The notes beneath the pieces were generated by a model. That model was not told the origin of the DNA and did not search any database. It was given only the letters and a program-made list of their open reading frames with translations. 64,000 nt of DNA from Micromonospora inyonensis (lineage in GTDB: Bacteria > Actinomycetota > Actinomycetes > Mycobacteriales > Micromonosporaceae): NCBI RefSeq assembly GCF_900091415.1, contig NZ_FMHU01000001.1:992001-1056000 (forward strand), given 5' to 3'. Position 1 is the first letter of the stretch. Each line of letters opens with the position of its first letter. Below, piece after piece: positions 15,073 through 24,560 of the stretch. Made by a program: the position numbers and the translations under genes.

Positions 15073-15672
15073 ATGACCGGTCCACTCCCAGACCCCTTCG
15101 CCGGTCAACCCGACTGGGCCCCGCTTCCGCCCCGGCCGATCCGGTTGGCGCCCGCTACCGGGCTGGTCGATCTACGCGGACGGCGGGTCGTGATCGGGCT
15201 GCCCGGCACGGGGTGGCGCGGGGACCTCCGCGCCGATCAGCGGGTGGTGCAGAACAGTCGGACGTACGTTCCGGTGATTCCCGAGAACGAGTGGTACCGA
15301 GCTGAGTCCGAGCAGGTGGAGGTATTCGCGCCGCTGGTTCCGGTGGAACGGGTCTGGGTGGAGACCCTGGGAATCCGCCCCACAGCCGATACCCCACGCG
15401 ACCCGACACCGCGCATGGTCTCGCTGGATGGGCCGTCGCGTCGGCCGCCGACTCCGGTCTTCGAGGCCGATGCGGTAACGGGCCGACGGGTCGTCCACGT
15501 GGTCGGTCCAGCCGAACGCCGTGATCTACGCGCCGTCACCGAGCCTTACTCCGGCCCTGACTGGGACATCTGTGTACGGGTGACCGCCGAACTGGACTGG
15601 TACCGCTGGGCTTGGCGCGGCCTGCCCCCGACCACCCTCGAGGTGCCCGTCCACCTGCTCTGGATCGAGTAG
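15073..15672 (+). CDS. Uncharacterised T4SS-locus protein
   Basis: A 199-residue soluble-looking protein from ATG 15073, 13 bp after the hydrolase stop. No signal peptide or membrane helix is seen. It begins with Pro-rich sequence (MTGPLPDPFAGQPDWAPLPP) and contains many aromatic and charged residues, such as VIPENEWYRAESEQVEVFAPL and DWDICVRVTAELDWYRWAWRG. The end, TTLEVPVHLLWIE, suggests a beta-rich core. I do not recognise a family. Its place at the end of the plus-strand run suggests an accessory cytoplasmic component. Convergent with the next gene, 6 bp apart. Confidence 0.6.
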   Translation: MTGPLPDPFAGQPDWAPLPPRPIRLAPATGLVDLRGRRVVIGLPGTGWRGDLRADQRVVQNSRTYVPVIPENEWYRAESEQVEVFAPLVPVERVWVETLGIRPTADTPRDPTPRMVSLDGPSRRPPTPVFEADAVTGRRVVHVVGPAERRDLRAVTEPYSGPDWDICVRVTAELDWYRWAWRGLPPTTLEVPVHLLWIE

Positions 15673-15678
15673 ACCGGT

Positions 15679-16236
15679 TCAGGACAACTCGGCGCGGCAG
15701 ACGCGCCAGCCGTCATGTTCCCGCAACTCGAAGCGCCACCCATCGGTAAGGCTCTGTTGGATACCATCGATGGATGCGCTTCTCCTGACCACCGCTGTCA
15801 CCAGCGCATCCGAGGGTCCGTCCTTGGAGACAACAACCCCTTCGACATTGATTGAGAAGGTCACTCCAAGTTCTCGCTCACGGTTGACAATCTGGTCCCG
15901 GAACCGCCCGATAGGAGCCAGGCCCGCAGAATCCTCACAGGCGTGTTCCCTGGCTCGTGCGTCGTTTCGGTCGACCAGAAATGCCTGTAGGTAGTTCACC
16001 ACTACGACTCCCGGCGACGTTCGGTCCGGGGCGCTGGCGCGGCTGTAGAGGACGTAGACGGTGACGGCCGCGCTCAGACAGACCACGGCAAGTACGACAC
16101 CCGCCACCGTCAGGGCCGTCCGCAGCCGACGGCGCGGCGGCACCGGAACCGGCTGGGCCGGGGGTGGCGCCAGATCCTCCTGCGGGGCCCGCTGCGCCGG
16201 TACGCGGGACACCTGGGAACCGGCGGGGGGCTGCAC
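15679..16236 (-). CDS. Single-pass membrane protein with extracytoplasmic NTF2-like domain
   Basis: GTG 16236 (185 residues) is preferred over GTG 16245 because GGGGGTGG gives it normal spacing. A Pro-rich cytoplasmic segment is followed by a basic stretch, one helix (ALTVAGVVLAVVCLSAAVTVYVL) and an extracytoplasmic domain of ~120 residues (VVNYLQAFLVDRNDARAREHACED ... WRFELREHDGWRVCRAEL) with two cysteines that could pair. The layout resembles DUF4878 or Mce-associated NTF2-like proteins, and also VirB8. It is the only minus-strand native gene inside the T4SS-like block and may be independently controlled. Confidence 0.6.
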   Translation of the reverse strand: MQPPAGSQVSRVPAQRAPQEDLAPPPAQPVPVPPRRRLRTALTVAGVVLAVVCLSAAVTVYVLYSRASAPDRTSPGVVVVNYLQAFLVDRNDARAREHACEDSAGLAPIGRFRDQIVNRERELGVTFSINVEGVVVSKDGPSDALVTAVVRRSASIDGIQQSLTDGWRFELREHDGWRVCRAELS

Positions 16237-16449
16237 TGATTCCACCCCCTGAGGCTATCGGCTGGACGCCTCGTACCCAATGCCCCGGAAGCCGGCGATC
16301 TTCACCTGACTCGTCCCGCTTCGCCGGATCGACACGGTTCGCGATCTCGCTGCGCGCACCGCCGTCGCACATCCCGGACCGCCACCCCGACCTGGGATAC
16401 CGTCTCTGCTCGGGGAGGTTCGACCGGCCTCGGGAAGAGAGGTGGACGG

Positions 16450-19400
16450 GTGGCCAACATCAAGGGGCCCGCCAGCCGTGCCGCCGCCCTGCACCGACGG
16501 GCCGCCGCAACCACGGCCGCCGCCGCCACCATCCTGGACGACACCCGTCCGGTCCCCGCCGATCAACGTCGACAGTACGAACTGGCCGACCGGCTCCGCC
16601 GGGCGGCGGAGGCGTTGGCACCAGGCTGGGCAGGTGCCGCACTGGACTCGCTCACCCCGGACGTACCGCCCGGTGACGAGGTGCCCCCTTTCGTCCGGGT
16701 CGGTACCGCCGCCCCGCTCGACGACGCGCGTTTTCCCGCGCTGGTGCCCCTGCCGGGCACCGGCCACCTGGTCATCGACACCGACGTCAGTGACCCGCGC
16801 GTCGCAGGTCTCCTCCGTGCCGTTCTGCTCCGGCTGCTGGCTGCCTCGCCTGCCGGTTCCCTACTGGTTCGCGCAGTCGACGGCGCCACCGGCACACCGC
16901 CCCACGTGTCGGCTACGGCACCTGCCGGAACACCGCCCCGCGTGTCGGCCAGGGCATCCACCGCAGCCACAGCGGACACGCTGGCCACCGGAACGCCCGG
17001 AGCGACATCACACCCGCCCGCCGAGGGGCGACCCGGGCCGACGGCCGATCCGCGCGTCACCGGGGGGCCCGGACCGACGGCCGACGGATCCGCCGACGAC
17101 GGCCCCCCGGCACCCACCGAGTCCGCCGACGGCAGGGCCCGGGCGTCGACGGGGCCCGAAGGAGACAGCGCCCCGGCGCCTGTCGACCCGGCCGGCGGCA
17201 GTACCCGAGCACCGAGTGGCTCCAGTGGCATCCCGACGCCGGTCGACTCCGGCGGCACAGGAACGGTCGCGGAGCGGACCAGCCAGACCTTCGCCGGCTT
17301 CGCCCCGCTCGCCGATGCCGGTCTGCTGCCACCACCCGCCACGGATCCCGCCGGCCTGCGGGCGGTGCTCAGCGAGGCCGAGCAGTGGGTGGCCTCCGGT
17401 ACTGCCCGGCAACGCCGGCACGACCGCACCATGCTGCTGGTGATCGCCGCACTGCCGCCGGGAGTCGAGTCGCACGACCTGGCGCGGATCGAGGCACTGG
17501 CGCGGTGCGGCCACCGTGCCGGCCTGCACCTGGTCGTCGCCGGTTGGCCCCCCTCGGCGGCCGGTCACCCACCGCTGGCGAGCGCCACCAACACCAACAC
17601 CAACGGGGACGGCACGACGCGGTCCCGCGCACCCGGCCCGGCCATCGTCCCCACCGCACCGGACGCGGGCCGCACCGGGGCCGCGACCCTGCCGCACGCG
17701 ACGGAGATCGCGATCCGCAACGCGTACGCCCTGCTGGGCGACCCGCCCGGCACCTCGTTCGCCAGCCCCGGCGCGGATCCGCCGACGGGTCTGAACTCTC
17801 CGGTCCTCGTCGAGGACGACCCGCCGGCCGGGTTGGTCGAGGCGGTCTGCCGCCGGCTGGCCCGACGGGTGGCCGCCGGTGCACAGCTCACACTCGCCAC
17901 CCTCCTTCCCCCCGCCGACGCGCCCCGCTGGGAGACGAGTTCCGCGACCGGCCTCGCCACGGTGGTAGGCGACGCGGACGGACGGACGGTGACCCTCGGC
18001 CTCACCGAGCTGACCCCGCACTGGCTGATCAGCGGGCGGGCGGGCAGCGGACGGGCGGACTTCCTGACCAACGTGCTGTTCGGCCTGGCCGCCCGGTACG
18101 GACCGGACGAGCTGATCATGCACCTGGTGGACCTGGCCGACGGCGAGTCGTTCACCGAGTTTCTCCAGACCCGGCGGGACCGGTCGTGGGTGCCGCAGGT
18201 CGCGACGGCCGCGCTCGCGGCCGACCGGGAGTACGTGCAGTCACTCTTCGGCCACCTCGAAGCGGAACTGCGTCGGCGCGAGGAGGCCGGACACCGCGCC
18301 GGTGGGCAGCGCTTCGTCGAACTGCGCCAGCACCAAACCCTGCCCCGGATCGTCTGCGTGATCGACAACGTGTCGCTGCTGTTCCGGGACGGCCGCCCCG
18401 GACACCGCCCGGGGCAGCGTGACCGGCTCGGCGTCGACCTGGCCGGACGGTTGGAGACCCTGGCCCGCGCCGGTCGGGCGTACGGGATCCACCTGGTCCT
18501 GGCCGGGGAGGGTGACCTCGGTCTCGCCGCCGGAGCCGCCTCCCGGGACTCCGTGCTCGGCCAGTTCCCGGTACGGGTGGCGTTACCGGGCGGCGGCGCG
18601 GTGCTCGAGCCGACCAACGACGCCGCCGCCGGTCTGGCGGTGGGCAGCGCGGTGGTCAACACCGCGGGCGGGCTCGGCGGCCCGCGCGGGGCAACCCGGG
18701 GGCACGAGCGGATGGTGCGTTTCCCGGATCCGCTCGACGATCCGGCCTCGCTCGCCGCGCTGCGGCGCGACCTCTGGGCAGCCCGGCCCGCCGGGTCGTC
18801 CCCACCCGTGGTCTTCGCCGGTTACGCCCGACCGGTGCTGCGTAACGACCCCTGCTACCGGGCCGCCGAGGCCGGGCGGGCCCGCACGCCGGCCGCGTTG
18901 CTCGGTCGGGCGGTGGACGTGTCCCGTTCGACGGTGTCGGTGCCGCTCGTCCCGGTGGCCGGTCGCAACCTGGTGGTCCTCGGCACCGGCCCGGAGTCCG
19001 CGTCGTTGCTGGCGAGCATTGTCCGGAGTGTCGCCGCGCACCACGGGTCGGGCAGCGCCCGGTTCGTCGTCGCCGCGCTGACCAGGAACGCGGGGGACGT
19101 CGCCGCCGCTCTCGCCGCCGAGCTGGCCGCCCGACACACCGTCGAGACGGTCGACCTGTCCGGCCTGCTCGCCGTCCTGGACGACGAGCACCCCGGCTAC
19201 CTGGTGCTGTTCGGGGCGGACGGTCCGGGCGGGGTGCCGGACGGGCCGCTGCGTGCCCTGCTGCGGGACGGCCCACCCACCGGACGGCACGTGCTGGGCT
19301 GGTGGCGTTCGGCGTCGGCCTTCGGTGCGCTGCTCGATCCGGATGACGGGGTCGGCAAGGTGGCGTCGGTGGTGGTGGTCGACGTGCCCGCCAACCAGCT

Positions 19401-19530
19401 GACACCGATCGTCGGGCGCCCGGTGCAGTGGTCACCCCGGCCCGGACGGGCGCTGCTCTGGGACGGCTCGGACGGGTCGGGCACGGTCCTGGTCCCGTTC
19501 GCCACCGACGGGGACGGGGAAGCGGGATGA
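16450..19530 (+). CDS. FtsK/EccC-like protein with degenerate ATPase motifs
   Basis: A 1026-residue protein from GTG 16450. Residues 1-~135 form an N-terminal domain. Residues ~140-275 are Thr/Pro/Gly-rich low complexity. From ~280 it resembles FtsK/EccC-type ATPases. The P-loop equivalent reads SGRAGSGRAD (529-536 covers the loop), with the essential Lys replaced by Arg535 and Ser/Thr by Ala536. The Walker B equivalent CVIDN has D639-N640, lacking the catalytic glutamate. A second unit follows near 835-985. It may be a structural or substrate-docking relative of the coupling ATPase rather than a motor. It overlaps the next gene by ATGA. Confidence 0.65.
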   Translation: MANIKGPASRAAALHRRAAATTAAAATILDDTRPVPADQRRQYELADRLRRAAEALAPGWAGAALDSLTPDVPPGDEVPPFVRVGTAAPLDDARFPALVPLPGTGHLVIDTDVSDPRVAGLLRAVLLRLLAASPAGSLLVRAVDGATGTPPHVSATAPAGTPPRVSARASTAATADTLATGTPGATSHPPAEGRPGPTADPRVTGGPGPTADGSADDGPPAPTESADGRARASTGPEGDSAPAPVDPAGGSTRAPSGSSGIPTPVDSGGTGTVAERTSQTFAGFAPLADAGLLPPPATDPAGLRAVLSEAEQWVASGTARQRRHDRTMLLVIAALPPGVESHDLARIEALARCGHRAGLHLVVAGWPPSAAGHPPLASATNTNTNGDGTTRSRAPGPAIVPTAPDAGRTGAATLPHATEIAIRNAYALLGDPPGTSFASPGADPPTGLNSPVLVEDDPPAGLVEAVCRRLARRVAAGAQLTLATLLPPADAPRWETSSATGLATVVGDADGRTVTLGLTELTPHWLISGRAGSGRADFLTNVLFGLAARYGPDELIMHLVDLADGESFTEFLQTRRDRSWVPQVATAALAADREYVQSLFGHLEAELRRREEAGHRAGGQRFVELRQHQTLPRIVCVIDNVSLLFRDGRPGHRPGQRDRLGVDLAGRLETLARAGRAYGIHLVLAGEGDLGLAAGAASRDSVLGQFPVRVALPGGGAVLEPTNDAAAGLAVGSAVVNTAGGLGGPRGATRGHERMVRFPDPLDDPASLAALRRDLWAARPAGSSPPVVFAGYARPVLRNDPCYRAAEAGRARTPAALLGRAVDVSRSTVSVPLVPVAGRNLVVLGTGPESASLLASIVRSVAAHHGSGSARFVVAALTRNAGDVAAALAAELAARHTVETVDLSGLLAVLDDEHPGYLVLFGADGPGGVPDGPLRALLRDGPPTGRHVLGWWRSASAFGALLDPDDGVGKVASVVVVDVPANQLTPIVGRPVQWSPRPGRALLWDGSDGSGTVLVPFATDGDGEAG

Positions 19531-20252
19531 CCGAGGTCAGGAGCACGCCGACGCAGCGGGTCGCGCCGGAGGAGCCGCCCCCCTCCGATCCGGTCGCCGC
19601 CGCGTGGACCGACTATCTCGCCGCCGCGCGGCAGCTCGACGGGGTACGACGTGGCGCGGCCACCGCCGCGGGCGAGCAGGCCCGGTCGGTCCAGGCCGCC
19701 CGGGAGGAGCTGACCGTGGTACGGGCCCGCCTGGCGGCCCAGCAGTCCCGCCTCCGCGAACGGGGCGTACCGACGATGGCGCTGGTGCCGTCCCCGCCCG
19801 AGGTCACGGTTGCGGCCCGGTCGATGGCGGCCGGGCCGGCGGCGGTGCTGACGGCGCTGCGGACCGCCCGGGAGTACGCGGACGCCGCCGACGGCGTGCT
19901 CGACGCGCGTGGGTGGGTGGCGGTCGTCGGGGTCTGGCGCGCTTCCCGGCCGGAGGGCTGGCCGGACCGGCTGCGGAACCTTCTGGTCTACGGGCCGGTG
20001 GCGGTGCTGGGGCCGCTGCTCCAGGTCGTCCTCGTGCTGACCGGTTCCGGGGCACGGATCGCACTGGCGGTGCTGCTCGGCCTGGTGCTGCCGGCGGTGG
20101 CGTTCGCGGTGGGCTGGGTGGGCGTGGGCCGCTTCTTCCGTCCGGGTCCGGACGGACGACTGGATCGCACCCCCCGCTTCGGCGTACTGGTGTGCGGGGT
20201 CCCGGCGGCGCTGTGCACCGCCGGGATCCTGGTGGCCGTGCTGACCGGTTGA
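19527..20252 (+). CDS. Coiled-coil plus membrane protein, T4SS-locus accessory
   Basis: A 241-residue protein from ATG 19527, overlapping the FtsK-like stop as ATGA, so the two are coupled and probably interact. Residues ~25-130 are Ala/Arg/Glu-rich and predicted helical or coiled (AREELTVVRARLAAQQSRLRE). Residues ~150-240 hold three membrane segments (LLVYGPVAVLGPLLQVVLVL, ARIALAVLLGLVLPAVAFAVG, FGVLVCGVPAALCTAGILVAV). No catalytic motif is seen. It may anchor its non-canonical FtsK-like partner, which lacks its own membrane segments. Convergent with folE, 19 bp apart. Confidence 0.6.
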   Translation: MTEVRSTPTQRVAPEEPPPSDPVAAAWTDYLAAARQLDGVRRGAATAAGEQARSVQAAREELTVVRARLAAQQSRLRERGVPTMALVPSPPEVTVAARSMAAGPAAVLTALRTAREYADAADGVLDARGWVAVVGVWRASRPEGWPDRLRNLLVYGPVAVLGPLLQVVLVLTGSGARIALAVLLGLVLPAVAFAVGWVGVGRFFRPGPDGRLDRTPRFGVLVCGVPAALCTAGILVAVLTG

Positions 20253-20271
20253 GTCGTGGCGCGGCCCTCGG

Positions 20272-20847
20272 TCAGCGGCGGATGATCAGGGCCATCGCCT
20301 CGGCGCGGGACTTCGCGTCGCGCTGGAGGGTGCCGCGCACCGCAGAGGTGATCGTCTCCGCGCCGGACTTCTGGATGCCCCGCATCGCCATGCACATGTG
20401 CTCGCATTCGAGCACCACGATGACGCCACGCGGAGCGAGCCGCTCCATCAGCAGGTCGGCGATCTGCGAGGTGAGCCGTTCCTGCACCTGCGGCCTGCGG
20501 GCGAAGACCTCGACCAACCGGGCCAGCTTCGACAATCCGGTGATCCGCCCGTCCGGGCCGGGAATGTAGCCGATGTGCGCGCTGCCCCGGAAGGGGAGCA
20601 GGTGGTGCTCGCAGAGGCTCATCACGTCGATGTCCCGGACGAGCACCAGCTCCTCGTGGTTGGCCTCGAAGGTGGTGGTGAGCACCTTCTTCGGGTCGAC
20701 CCGGAGGCCGGCGAAGAGTTCGGCGTACGCGCGGGCGACCCGGGCGGGGGTCTGGAGCAGTCCGTCGCGGTCGGGGTCCTCCCCGACCGCGATCAGGATC
20801 TCGCGTACCGCCTTCTCGATCCGGCCGAGGTCGACGGCGTTCTCCAC
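20272..20847 (-). CDS. folE: GTP cyclohydrolase I
   Basis: Makes 7,8-dihydroneopterin triphosphate from GTP, the first step of folate synthesis. 191 residues from GTG 20847. Zinc ligands are in [10 protein letters not shown] (Cys and His) and LECEHMCM (second Cys). [21 protein letters not shown] and [12 protein letters not shown] are typical. The frame stays open upstream and the residues there ([14 protein letters not shown]) look like a genuine FolE N-terminus, yet no ATG, GTG or TTG lies in this frame between 20848 and 20976. Either GTG 20847 or a CTG (20898 or 20937) is used. It lies 128 bp after ftsH; its usual partner folP is ~15 kb away. Confidence 0.93.
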   Translation of the reverse strand: MENAVDLGRIEKAVREILIAVGEDPDRDGLLQTPARVARAYAELFAGLRVDPKKVLTTTFEANHEELVLVRDIDVMSLCEHHLLPFRGSAHIGYIPGPDGRITGLSKLARLVEVFARRPQVQERLTSQIADLLMERLAPRGVIVVLECEHMCMAMRGIQKSGAETITSAVRGTLQRDAKSRAEAMALIIRR

Positions 20848-20975
20848 CGGGAGGCCGGTGAGCTTGCCGTTGATCAGGCGGGCGGCGAGGTAGTCCAGTG
20901 CCTCGTCACCGTCGGGCTCGGTGGACGAGGCGGCCAGCGCAGGATCGTCCTGGCTGGCCGCCTGTTCGCGCGGGT

Positions 20976-23057
20976 TCAGTGGGTACCGTCCGAGCTGTTC
21001 GCGGAGCCGCCGAGGTTGTGCGGGGCGGTGCCGAGGTTGTTCGGGGAGGCGCCCAGGTTGTTCGGCGAGGTGCCGCCGCCGACCGCGGCCCGGACACCGT
21101 CCGCCTCGGCCTGCGCCTTCAGCGCGTCCTGCTCGGCGGGGGTGAGCACGGGCGGCTCGGTGGAGGGCTGCCGCTTGCCGAAGCCGTTGTACGGCGCCAT
21201 CGGCGGACGCTTCACCACCCGGTGACAGATCCGGGCCATGTCGGCGGTGGAGAGGGTCTCCTTCTCGATCAGCTCGAGGACCATGGCGTCCAGGACGTCC
21301 CGGTACTCGACCAGGATCTCCCAGGCCTCGTCGTGCGCCAGCTCGATCAGTGCCCGCATCTCGCTGTCGATCTCGGCGGCCACCGCGTCCGAGTAGTCCC
21401 GCTCGTGGCCCATGTTGCGCCCGAGGAACGGCTCGTCACCACTGGTGCCGTACTTGATGGCACCGAGCTTCGAACTCATGCCGTACTGCGTGATCATCGC
21501 GCGGGCGAGCTGGGTGGCCTTCTCGATGTCGTTGCCGGCACCGGTGGTCGGCTCGTGGAAGACCAGCTCCTCGGCAGCCCGGCCGCCGAGTGCGTAGGCG
21601 AGCGTGTCGATCATCTCGGCGCGGGTCTGGGTGTACTTGTCTTCGGTGGGCAGCACCAGGGTGTGCCCCAGCGTCCGGCCGCGGGACAGGATCGTCACCT
21701 TGTGCACCGGAGCGGCGTGCGGCAACGCCCAGGCGACCAGCGCGTGCCCACCCTCGTGGTACGCGGTGATCTTTTTCTCCTGGTCGCCCATCACCCGGGT
21801 CCGCCGCTGCGGACCGGCGATGACCCGGTCGATCGACTCCTCGAGCGAGTCGTTCGTGATCGCCCGCTCCTCCTTGCGCGCGGTGAGCAGGGCGGCCTCG
21901 TTGATGACGTTGGCCAGGTCGGCGCCGCTGAAGCCGGGGGTCCGGCGGGCGACCGAGTCGAGGTCGACGTCGGGCGTGAAGGGCTTGCCCTTGGCGTGCA
22001 CCCGGAGGATCGCCTTGCGTCCCTCCATGTCGGGCGCGTCCACCGGGATCTGCCGGTCGAACCGGCCCGGACGCAGCAGTGCCGGGTCGAGGATGTCCGG
22101 CCGGTTGGTGGCGGCGATCAGGATGACGCCGCCCTTGGTGTCGAAGCCGTCCATCTCGACGAGGAGCTGGTTGAGCGTCTGCTCGCGTTCGTCGTGACCG
22201 CCACCCATGCCGGCACCACGGTGCCGGCCGACCGCGTCGATCTCGTCGACGAAGACGATCGCCGGGGCGTTCGCCTTGGCCTGCTCGAAGAGGTCACGGA
22301 CGCGGCTGGCACCGACACCGACGAACATCTCGACGAAGTCGGAACCGGAGATCGAGTAGAACGGCACCCCGGCCTCACCGGCGACGGCGCGGGCGAGCAG
22401 CGTCTTACCCGTACCGGGAGGCCCGAACAGGAGCACGCCCTTGGGGATCTTGGCACCGAGGGCCTGGTACTTCGTCGGGTTCTGCAGGAAGTCCTTGATC
22501 TCGTGCAGCTCCTCGACGGCCTCCTCGGCCCCGGCCACGTCCCCGAACGTGGTCTTCGGGGTGTCCTTGGTGATCATCTTCGCCTTGGACTTGCCGAAGT
22601 TGAGCACCCGGGAGCCGCCACCCTGCATCTGCGACATGAAGAACAGCAGCAGGAGCACGAGCAGGGCGATCGGAAGCAGGTTCACCAGCAGGGTGACCAG
22701 GACGCTGTCCGACGACACCTCGGTGTCGGCCGGACCGGTGACCCGGTTGGCCGCCTTGGCCGCGAGGACCTGCTCCCAGACGCGGTCGCCGACCTCGTAC
22801 GGGAACTGCGCCTCGATCTTGTCGGTGGTGGTGTCACCGAACTTGGCCTTGTCCTTCAGGTCGATCCGGAGCGTCTGCTCCTTGTCCTGGAAGACGACCT
22901 TGTCGATCTGCGCGGTGTTGAGCCGGTCGAGTGCGACCGACGTGTCGACCTTGTGGTAGCTCGGGCCACCGGTGAACAACTGACTGAGCAGAATCGCGCC
23001 GGCGATCACCAGGATGATCCAGACCACCGGGCGGCGGAAGAAACGCGTACGTTCCAT
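20976..23057 (-). CDS. ftsH: ATP-dependent zinc metalloprotease FtsH
   Basis: Membrane-anchored AAA+ protease that degrades misfolded or regulatory membrane proteins. 693 residues from ATG 23057. Two N-terminal helices ([18 protein letters not shown], ~11-28, and ~119-141) bracket a periplasmic domain. AAA motifs: Walker A GPPGTGKT (212-219), Walker [22 protein letters not shown]. The zinc site is HEGGH at 434-438. The C-terminal tail carries three heptapeptide repeats of the form (T/A)(S/A)P(N/H)NLG at residues 663-683, encoded by 21-bp DNA repeats, outside the catalytic core. Confidence 0.97.
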   Translation of the reverse strand: MERTRFFRRPVVWIILVIAGAILLSQLFTGGPSYHKVDTSVALDRLNTAQIDKVVFQDKEQTLRIDLKDKAKFGDTTTDKIEAQFPYEVGDRVWEQVLAAKAANRVTGPADTEVSSDSVLVTLLVNLLPIALLVLLLLFFMSQMQGGGSRVLNFGKSKAKMITKDTPKTTFGDVAGAEEAVEELHEIKDFLQNPTKYQALGAKIPKGVLLFGPPGTGKTLLARAVAGEAGVPFYSISGSDFVEMFVGVGASRVRDLFEQAKANAPAIVFVDEIDAVGRHRGAGMGGGHDEREQTLNQLLVEMDGFDTKGGVILIAATNRPDILDPALLRPGRFDRQIPVDAPDMEGRKAILRVHAKGKPFTPDVDLDSVARRTPGFSGADLANVINEAALLTARKEERAITNDSLEESIDRVIAGPQRRTRVMGDQEKKITAYHEGGHALVAWALPHAAPVHKVTILSRGRTLGHTLVLPTEDKYTQTRAEMIDTLAYALGGRAAEELVFHEPTTGAGNDIEKATQLARAMITQYGMSSKLGAIKYGTSGDEPFLGRNMGHERDYSDAVAAEIDSEMRALIELAHDEAWEILVEYRDVLDAMVLELIEKETLSTADMARICHRVVKRPPMAPYNGFGKRQPSTEPPVLTPAEQDALKAQAEADGVRAAVGGGTSPNNLGASPNNLGTAPHNLGGSANSSDGTH
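21010..21072. repeat. Three 21-bp repeats in the ftsH 3' end
   Basis: Units begin at 21010, 21031 and 21052 and share the core AGGTTGT. Read on the minus strand they encode [14 protein letters not shown] and TAPHNLG. The period of 21 keeps the reading frame, so copy number could vary without breaking ftsH. Confidence 0.8.
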
Positions 23058-23542
23058 ACTGTTGTCGAGCGCCGAGGCGCCCGGACCCTCCTGATCGACG
23101 TCCTGACCGTCTGATGGCTATTCGCCGCCGAGGCGGCGGCCGGAGCCGCCGTTCTTCGGGCTGGCCTCGACCCCGAGACGCTAATCGCCGCGTCGCGGTC
23201 ATTCGACGGTACACCGTGCGGACAACGAGCGAGCTCGCGAGGGCCGCAGTCGCGCACCGCCGGCATGACTCGGCGTGACCGACGGCTCCGTCAGCTCCTC
23301 ACCATCCACCCGGGTCCCGGGCGAGAGCCGGCGTGACGTCGGCACCGCTCCCGGTCGCCGACCGGTGGTCGACGGCCCGGTCGCGGGACTGCTCCCACGC
23401 CACCGGACCACCACGGTAGTCCCGATACCTGGGAGCGCGCTGTACGTCCACTCGATGTCCACCGATATCGCCTGCGCTGCGGGCAGCGGCGGCGGCCACC
23501 GGCGACGGGGTCGACCACCGGGGCGGGGCCGACCCGGGACGG
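23058..23542. other. 485-bp gap between ftsH and hpt
   Basis: No open frame here has convincing coding character. The stretch should hold the ftsH promoter and leader (minus strand). A GC-rich hairpin (CCGCC-ga-GGCGG type) lies near 23128-23142, ~75 bp upstream of the ftsH start. I see no clear -35/-10 pair and no known RNA motif. Confidence 0.5.
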
Positions 23543-24118
23543 TCAGGAGCGGGCGTAGACCTGGGGCTTGAGTACGCCCACGTAGGGCAGCTCGCGGTAA
23601 CGCTCGCCGAAGTCGAGGCCGTAGCCGACGACGAACTCGGTCGGGATGTCGAAGCCGACGTACTTCACCGGAACCTCGACCTTGACCGCGTCGGGCTTGC
23701 GGAACAGCGCCACGACCTCGACGCTCGCGGCCGAACGCGACTCCAGGTAGCGCAGCAGCCAGGAGAGGGTGAGGCCGGAGTCGACGATGTCCTCGACCAC
23801 CACCACGTGCCGGCCGGCGATGTCGCGGTCGAGGTCCTTGAGGATCCGGACCACACCGGACGAGGTGGTGCCCTGGCCGTACGAGGAGACGGCCATGAAC
23901 TCCAGCTCGGCGGGGGGACCGTGCCGCCCGAGCGCCCGGGCGAAGTCGGCCATGAACATGACCGCGCCCTTGAGCACGCAGACCAGCAGCAGCCCGTCCT
24001 CGACGTCGGCGTAGTCCGCCGAGACCTGCTTGGCCAGCTCAGCGGTCTTCTCGCGGATCTGCGCCTCGGAAATGATCACGTGGTCGATGTCGGCGTCGTA
24101 CCAGGAGCCGTCAGCCAT
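23543..24118 (-). CDS. hpt: Hypoxanthine phosphoribosyltransferase
   Basis: Salvages hypoxanthine and guanine to IMP and GMP with PRPP. 191 residues from ATG 24118, preceded by AGGGGGC. Motifs: [16 protein letters not shown] (loop I, PPi binding), [11 protein letters not shown] (flexible loop), the PRPP signature [14 protein letters not shown] with the two acidic residues, and the base-binding end region [20 protein letters not shown], then [10 protein letters not shown]. Length and motifs are normal. It belongs to the tilS-hpt-ftsH order common in actinobacteria, although a divergent glxA-like gene and a tiny membrane gene separate it from tilS here. Confidence 0.95.
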   Translation of the reverse strand: MADGSWYDADIDHVIISEAQIREKTAELAKQVSADYADVEDGLLLVCVLKGAVMFMADFARALGRHGPPAELEFMAVSSYGQGTTSSGVVRILKDLDRDIAGRHVVVVEDIVDSGLTLSWLLRYLESRSAASVEVVALFRKPDAVKVEVPVKYVGFDIPTEFVVGYGLDFGERYRELPYVGVLKPQVYARS

Positions 24119-24272
24119 GCCCCCTAGCCTGCCGTACGCCGCTCGGTCGCCGTCGGCGGGGCCGCCCTTTTCGCGCGTCCCCGCCGACGCCCCGGCACCG
24201 GCGCCGTCCGACCCGTCCGACTGGGCCGATCCGGCCCTCACCCCGACCCCGCAGCCCAGGCGACCAGGAGCG

Positions 24273-24410
24273 TCAGCAGGGCCGGGATCGCCAGCGGCGA
24301 CCCTCTTCGGTCGGTTTCCAGTCGGCCGAGTCCCGGCTGTCGACGGTGATCCCGAGCGCCGAACCGGCCGTGAGGGCGAGGAGGAAGAGGAGGAGCAGGA
24401 GAAATTCCAT
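24273..24410 (-). CDS. 45-residue single-helix membrane peptide
   Basis: ATG 24410 opens [20 protein letters not shown], a strong hydrophobic helix, followed by a polar tail [20 protein letters not shown]. The tail's mixed composition and the sharp helix/tail boundary look like a real small protein rather than chance. It lies on the hpt strand, 154 bp upstream of hpt. The ribosome site is weak. Function unknown. Confidence 0.5.
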   Translation of the reverse strand: MEFLLLLLFLLALTAGSALGITVDSRDSADWKPTEEGRRWRSRPC

Positions 24411-24500
24411 GGCGGCGCTCGCTTTCCGTGAGGTGTCCGTCGTTCCCGCCGCCGGTGCGCACCGGACCGGTCCAGTCTGCGACCGCCCAGGGATCAGGAA

Positions 24501-24520
24501 CAGTGGCAGGGATGCCACTG
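24501..24520. promoter_or_regulatory. Candidate operator of the GlxA-like regulator
   Basis: Perfect 8-bp inverted repeat CAGTGGCA-GGGA-TGCCACTG, 41 bp upstream of the ATG at 24561, with a further TGCCA half-site at 24534-24538. A DNA-binding dimer, possibly the adjacent AraC-type protein acting on its own gene or on the divergent small gene, could bind here. Inference only. Confidence 0.45.
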
Positions 24521-24560
24521 CACCTCGAATTCCTGCCACCCCTGCGGTTACCCTGGTCAC

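Noticed and set aside
5779..20252. Integrative conjugative element
   Set aside because: No integrase, relaxase, replication gene, tRNA target or flanking direct repeat was found; the only recombinase belongs to the self-contained IS110.
20906..21097. 63-codon repetitive minus-strand frame at the ftsH 3' end
   Set aside because: It is the shifted reading of the FtsH heptapeptide repeats; the FtsH frame explains the sequence.
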